DNA from: Palsa-504 sp963753195
GTDB lineage: Bacteria; Actinomycetota; Actinomycetes; Streptosporangiales; Streptosporangiaceae
NCBI GenBank assembly: GCA_963753195.1
Contig: CAVWBH010000008.1
Span: 1-64,000, forward strand
Length of the DNA: 64,000 nucleotides
Reading direction: 5' to 3'
The notes under the pieces were generated by a model. It searched no databases and had not been told where the DNA came from. It worked only from the letters and a program-made list of their open reading frames with translations. Within the stretch, counting starts at the first letter, position 1. Every line of letters begins with the position of its first letter. Shown here piece by piece: positions 60,535 through 64,000 of this stretch. The position numbers and the translations under genes are program-made.

Positions 60535-61763
60535 TTGAACGGGACGTCCCGGTCCGTCCGCGGCTCCTTGGGCAGCCCGAGCACCCGCTCGCCGACGATG
60601 CCCCGCTGGATCTCATCCGTGCCGCCGGCGATCGAGGCCGAGGCGCTGGACAGCGCCCGGAACTGGATCTCCCCGCCGCCGGGCGTATCCGGCGAGTCGA
60701 GCATCCCCTGCGCGCCGAGCACGGCCATCCCGGTCTCCCGGCCGGCCCGGGCCAGCTGGGAGCGGGCCAGCTTGGTCAGCGAGCCGGCCGCGCTGGGCCG
60801 CCTGCCCTCGCGGGCGCTCTGCCCGGCGCGGGTCAGGTAGCCGTTCGCCGCCTCCTGCGCCCACAGCGCCGCCAGCTTCTGCCGCATCACCGGGTCGGTG
60901 ACCTCGCCGAGCTCCTTGGCCACGTCGATGACCAGCTCGCTGACGCCGGTCCGGCCGGTCGTGCGCGCCTCGGCCACCCGGGTGGCCGCCGCGCCGGCCT
61001 GCTCGTCCAGCTGGCCTGCCTTGCGACCCGGCATGGCCGACGGCAGGGCCGTCGAGAAACGCTCGTACATCAGCACGGTCACCGCGACCGACCAGCCGCT
61101 GCCCTCCTCGGTGATCAGCCGGTCCTCATCGATGTGCGCGTCGGTGAAGAACACCTCGTTGAACCCGTGCTGGCCGTTCATCTGGTGCAGCGGCCTGACC
61201 TCGATGCCGGGCTGGCCGACGTCGATGACGAAGAAGCTCAGGCCCCGGTGCTTGGGCACCTCCCGGTCGGTCCGGGCCAGCAGCATCCCGCGGTCGGCGT
61301 ACTGGGCCCCGGAGGTCCACACCTTCTGGCCGTTGACCGTCCAGCCGCCGCCGTCGTGCACCGCCCTGGTCTGCGCGCTGGCCAGGTCCGACCCGGACCC
61401 GGGCTCGGAGAAGAACTGGCACCACAGCTCCTCGCCGCGCACCAGCGCGGGCAGGAACCTGGCCTTCTGCTCCTCGCTGCCGTGGATCTGCAGCATCGGC
61501 CCGCCCAGCAGCTGGCCCAGCCCGGTGGGCGGGGGCAGCGCCCCCACCTCGGGGAAGGCCGACCGCACGCCCGCGGCGGCGTCGGCGGACAGCCCCTTGC
61601 CGAACCATGCCTCGGGCCAGGTCGGGAAGCCCCACCCCGACTCGGCCAGCCGGGCCCACCAGGCCCGCACGGTGAGGCCGGGGTCCCAGTTGACGTTCAG
61701 CCAGCCCAGCGCCTCGTCCCTGGCCGCCAGGTAGGCGTCCGACCGATCGTCCGATTCCGGCAT
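60504..61763 (-). CDS. Acyl-CoA dehydrogenase (first gene of the operon)
   Basis: The product has 419 residues. FFSEPGSGSDLASAQTR and WTVNGQKVWTSGAQYADRG are the FAD-domain signatures, and IAGGTDEIQRGIVGERVLG carries the conserved C-terminal cofactor loop. ATG 61763 is chosen over the longer reading because GGGAGG lies about 8 bases upstream and because the longer version would start inside the operator. The C-terminus KDLTIGTQRT is encoded inside a duplicated 19-bp segment. The operator at 61828-61844 covers the predicted -10 (TAGAAT). Confidence 0.93.
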   Translation of the reverse strand: MPESDDRSDAYLAARDEALGWLNVNWDPGLTVRAWWARLAESGWGFPTWPEAWFGKGLSADAAAGVRSAFPEVGALPPPTGLGQLLGGPMLQIHGSEEQKARFLPALVRGEELWCQFFSEPGSGSDLASAQTRAVHDGGGWTVNGQKVWTSGAQYADRGMLLARTDREVPKHRGLSFFVIDVGQPGIEVRPLHQMNGQHGFNEVFFTDAHIDEDRLITEEGSGWSVAVTVLMYERFSTALPSAMPGRKAGQLDEQAGAAATRVAEARTTGRTGVSELVIDVAKELGEVTDPVMRQKLAALWAQEAANGYLTRAGQSAREGRRPSAAGSLTKLARSQLARAGRETGMAVLGAQGMLDSPDTPGGGEIQFRALSSASASIAGGTDEIQRGIVGERVLGLPKEPRTDRDVPFKDLTIGTQRT

Positions 61764-61827
61764 TCCCGCCGCCTCCCTCGTGCCACCGCGGCCGTATCGC
61801 GCCGACCTGGCCTTTTGAGGATAAATC

Positions 61828-61844
61828 CTAGAATTGAATTCTAG
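61828..61844. promoter_or_regulatory. 17-bp TetR-type dyad, site C, at the acyl-CoA dehydrogenase promoter
   Basis: CTAGAA-TTGAA-TTCTAG is a perfect dyad. On the minus strand it contains TAGAAT as a -10 about 75 bases before the dehydrogenase start. It also overlaps the tetR stop codon, whose TAG lies in the dyad. Confidence 0.75.
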
Positions 61845-62673
61845 ATCCGAGCGAGCCGGCGCTGTCAAGGCTGCGGGCTCGGCAGGAGCACAGCACCTCC
61901 AGCACGCCGCTCTTCTGCCGCATCCCGCAGCGCAGCAGCAACAGGGGAGGAGAATTTATACCTAACGGGCCGTGGTGCGCCGCCGCTGGTGACGCCGCCC
62001 CGGCCTCGTCGGCCGACGCGACCGGCGGATGCCAGGGACCGCCGGTCATGAGCCTGCGCGCGTACTCCAGCACGGCGTCGATGATCCGGTTGGCCTGCCG
62101 CCGGGTCTTGGCCGCGGCCACCTCGCGGCCGCCCGCGCCGCTCAGCGAGGTCAAGATGACCGCGTACAGCCGGTCGAAGGAGGTATCCGACAGCCGCAGC
62201 AGGGTGTCGTTCTGCCCGATCCACTCGTGCCCGCGCTGCCGTCTGACCAGCTCGAAGCCGGCCGGGCCGTCGCCGTCGTAGAACAGCATGGCCAGGTCCC
62301 GGCGCTGCCAGCAGCCCTCGAGGAAGGCGCGCGTCCCCGCGCAGAACAGCTCGAACGAGTCGGTCACGCCGGCCTGCTTCGCCTGCGCGACGGCCTTGCT
62401 CGCCGCTTCTTCCTGGGCGTGCTGGTACTCCTGCCACAGCGCGATGAACAGCTCGCTCTTCCCGCCGAAGTGATGGTAGAGGCTGCCCACGCTCGACCCG
62501 GCACGCTCGACCACGTCCGCGATGCTGGCGTCGCTGAACCCTTGCTCGGTGAACACCTCGCGGGCGGCATCGAGCAGCGCCCGCTGCGTGTCCGCCGTCC
62601 GGGCCCATTGCCAGGGCCGGGCCGCCGCCTTGGCGCGGGGTTGCCGCGCTGGTGGTCGCGCCGAATCCGCCAT
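61828..62673 (-). CDS. TetR family transcriptional regulator
   Basis: The product has 281 residues. The DNA-binding domain is at about 25-75 (ALLDAAREVFTEQGFSDAS, ADVVERAGSSVGSLYHHFGGK). The ligand domain runs to about 215, including FDRLYAVILTSLSGAGG. The final 65 residues are low-complexity and unlike a normal TetR C-terminus, so the original stop may have been lost. The gene stands upstream of the dehydrogenase operon on the same strand, and its own end overlaps operator C. A weaker copy of the dyad lies 48 bases before its start. It is the obvious candidate to bind sites A-D. Confidence 0.9.
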   Translation of the reverse strand: MADSARPPARQPRAKAAARPWQWARTADTQRALLDAAREVFTEQGFSDASIADVVERAGSSVGSLYHHFGGKSELFIALWQEYQHAQEEAASKAVAQAKQAGVTDSFELFCAGTRAFLEGCWQRRDLAMLFYDGDGPAGFELVRRQRGHEWIGQNDTLLRLSDTSFDRLYAVILTSLSGAGGREVAAAKTRRQANRIIDAVLEYARRLMTGGPWHPPVASADEAGAASPAAAHHGPLGINSPPLLLLRCGMRQKSGVLEVLCSCRARSLDSAGSLGSRIQF

Positions 62674-62720
62674 CTGGCCGCCTTTGCCGTCGCTGCCGCC
62701 GTCGCTGCGCGCAGCGCCGT

Positions 62721-62737
62721 TCAGAATAAGATTCCAG
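62721..62737. promoter_or_regulatory. Degenerate copy of the 17-bp dyad, site D
   Basis: TCAGAA-TAAGA-TTCCAG matches the CTAGAA-N5-TTCTAG dyad at 9 of 12 arm positions. It lies between divergent tetR and the CMD gene, so it could mediate autoregulation. Confidence 0.5.
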
Positions 62738-62816
62738 AAGTTTATCCGGTACCGCGGGCTCTGGCTTCGGCCAGCCGCAGGCCCGCGCCGGGCCCGAGAA
62801 TCCTCAGGAGAGCTCC

Positions 62817-63140
62817 GTGAGCGACACCGACCAGCCCACTCCCGCGCAGCGCATCATCGGGGACTTTTCCCCGAAACTCGTTCAGCTCACCGACGACATC
62901 GTCTTCGGCGACATCTGGGCCCGCCCCGAACTGGCCGCACGGGACCGCAGCCTGATCACCGTCGCCGCCCTCATCACCAACGGCAGCACCGAGCAGCTCC
63001 GCGGTCACCTGGCCCGCGCCCGGGCCAACGGCCTGACCGAGACCGAGCTGAAGGAAGTCATCATCCACCTGGCGTTCTACGCCGGCTGGCCGCGGGCCAT
63101 GTCCGCGGTGACCGTCGCCAGAGAGGTCTTCGAGGCATAA
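62817..63140 (+). CDS. Carboxymuconolactone decarboxylase (CMD) family protein
   Basis: This 107-residue all-helical CMD domain contains RDRSLITVAALITNGSTEQLRGHLARA and ELKEVIIHLAFYAGWPRAM. No CxxC is present, so it is not AhpD-like and is closer to PcaC-type decarboxylases that use His. GTG 62817 follows CAGGAGAG. It is divergent from tetR across site D, and the substrate is unknown. Confidence 0.9.
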   Translation: MSDTDQPTPAQRIIGDFSPKLVQLTDDIVFGDIWARPELAARDRSLITVAALITNGSTEQLRGHLARARANGLTETELKEVIIHLAFYAGWPRAMSAVTVAREVFEA

Positions 63141-63303
63141 GCCCCTCAGGAAGCGACCGGCCGGACCGGGCCGGCGCCACGGCGCGTCACCCGTGGCGGG
63201 TGACGTACCGCGTCGGGGCCCACGGGACACTTGCCCGCATGGCGCACACTTGCGAGCCGTCGCCGAGCGTAACCGGTCGTCGGCTACGTGGGGGTGTGCG
63301 GCG

Positions 63304-64000
63304 ATGACCAGCACCGTGGCCCAGCTGGACCGGGCAGCGCTGCGGAAGATGCTGATTCCGCTGGCGCTGGCCCAGTTCATCTGCAGTTTCGCCGGCTCGA
63401 ACATGAACGTCATGATCAACGACATCAAGACCGACCTGAACACCACCATCCAGGCGGTGCAGGTCTGCATTACCTTGTTTCTCCTGGTCATGGCCGCCCT
63501 CATGATCCCCGGCGGGAAGCTCACCGACAAGTTCGGCCGCAAACGGTGCTTCATCACCGGGCTGACCATCTACGGGCTCGGCGCGCTGATCAGCGCCGTC
63601 GCGCCCGGCATCGGCGTGCTCGCCGTCGGCTACTCCCTGTTCCTGGGAGTCGGCACCGCGCTGCTGATCCCGCCTGTCTACATCCTCGTCACGATCTTGT
63701 TCCGGGATGTGAAGTCCCGCGCGTGGGCCTTCGGGGTGGTCAGCGGCATGGGCGGAATCGGCGCTGCCGCCGGGCCGCTGATCGGCGGCGCCATCGCCAC
63801 GGCCCTCAGCTGGCGCGCCGCGTTCGTCTTCCAGGCCATCATCGTCGCGCTCATCGTGCTGCTCGCCCGCGGCCTGGTCGACCCGCTGCCGGCGGACCCG
63901 GGCCGCCCCTTCGACATCGTCGGGGCGATCTTGTCCGCGCTGGGCCTGGTGCTCCTGGTGGGCGGGATCATGGCGGCCGACAGCAACCTCGTGCTGATGG
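63304..64000 (+). CDS. MFS transporter (DHA2-like), cut by the window end
   Basis: The frame opens at ATG 63304 and is still open at the last base, giving 232 residues. Membrane helices are visible at about 18-38, 55-75, 84-105, 108-130 and 140-165. Motif A is GGKLTDKFGRKR between helices 2 and 3, and GGIGAAAGPLIGGAIATALSWR is motif C-like in helix 5. These features and the spacing suggest a 14-helix drug-proton antiporter-type exporter. It follows the CMD gene, so export or import of a substrate or product of the pathway is possible. Confidence 0.9.
   Translation, partial: MTSTVAQLDRAALRKMLIPLALAQFICSFAGSNMNVMINDIKTDLNTTIQAVQVCITLFLLVMAALMIPGGKLTDKFGRKRCFITGLTIYGLGALISAVAPGIGVLAVGYSLFLGVGTALLIPPVYILVTILFRDVKSRAWAFGVVSGMGGIGAAAGPLIGGAIATALSWRAAFVFQAIIVALIVLLARGLVDPLPADPGRPFDIVGAILSALGLVLLVGGIMAADSNLVLM

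Overview
The window is high-GC DNA with GTG starts, ATGA/GTGA stop-start overlaps and gene content typical of a filamentous actinobacterium. The order clpP1-clpP2-clpX-valS-folC-DUF4233-mreBCD-mrdA-rodA-(radical SAM pair)-rne-rplU-rpmA-obgE-proB-nadD-rsfS matches the Streptomyces-type housekeeping block. I cannot fix the family; Streptomycetales or Streptosporangiales-like lineages fit best.

Layout. 1-1801: a complete tRNA-Pro(UGG), a tyrosine integrase and a detached tRNA 3' half, which looks like one end of an integrated element. 1904-7471: accessory genes (a GlxA-like AraC regulator, a DUF4242 protein, a small membrane protein, a large LuxR/LAL regulator and a YvlD-like membrane protein). 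7547-12016: trigger factor and the ClpP1P2/ClpX protease. 12303-14574: a Tyr/Gly/Gln-repeat membrane protein with a frameshift. 14612-21767: valS, an IS1182-like insertion, then folC and DUF4233. 22060-28860: the cell-elongation operon mreB-mreC-mreD-mrdA-rodA, with stop-start overlaps at three of its four junctions. 29637-38887: the radical SAM pair, RNase E/G, ribosomal proteins L21 and L27, Obg and a frame-broken proB. 39583-42977: M48 protease, nadD, rsfS, a histidine phosphatase and a shortened MBL-fold protein.

43100-64000 is an accessory catabolic region. It holds an APC permease, a MarR/quinone-oxidoreductase divergent pair, two tandem class III CoA-transferases, a thioesterase, two SDRs, an MDR alcohol dehydrogenase, three leftward acyl-CoA dehydrogenases, a TetR regulator, a CMD-family protein and an MFS exporter cut by the window end. 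The most coherent signal here is a 17-bp dyad (CTAGAA-N5-TTCTAG) found upstream of the SDR, upstream of the dehydrogenase operon and, in degenerate form, upstream of tetR/CMD. It suggests a TetR-controlled acyl-CoA degradation regulon.

Other structure: a near-identical 46-bp perfect hairpin lies between convergent genes at two sites 36 kb apart. ndk is absent from its usual place before mreB, and proA is absent after proB. Low-complexity expansions occur in the YGQ protein, MreD, RNase E, ProB and trigger factor. I found no CRISPR array, no prophage structural genes and no secondary-metabolite cluster. No wholly new system is proven; the best candidates are the TetR regulon, the hairpin family and the YGQ-repeat membrane protein.
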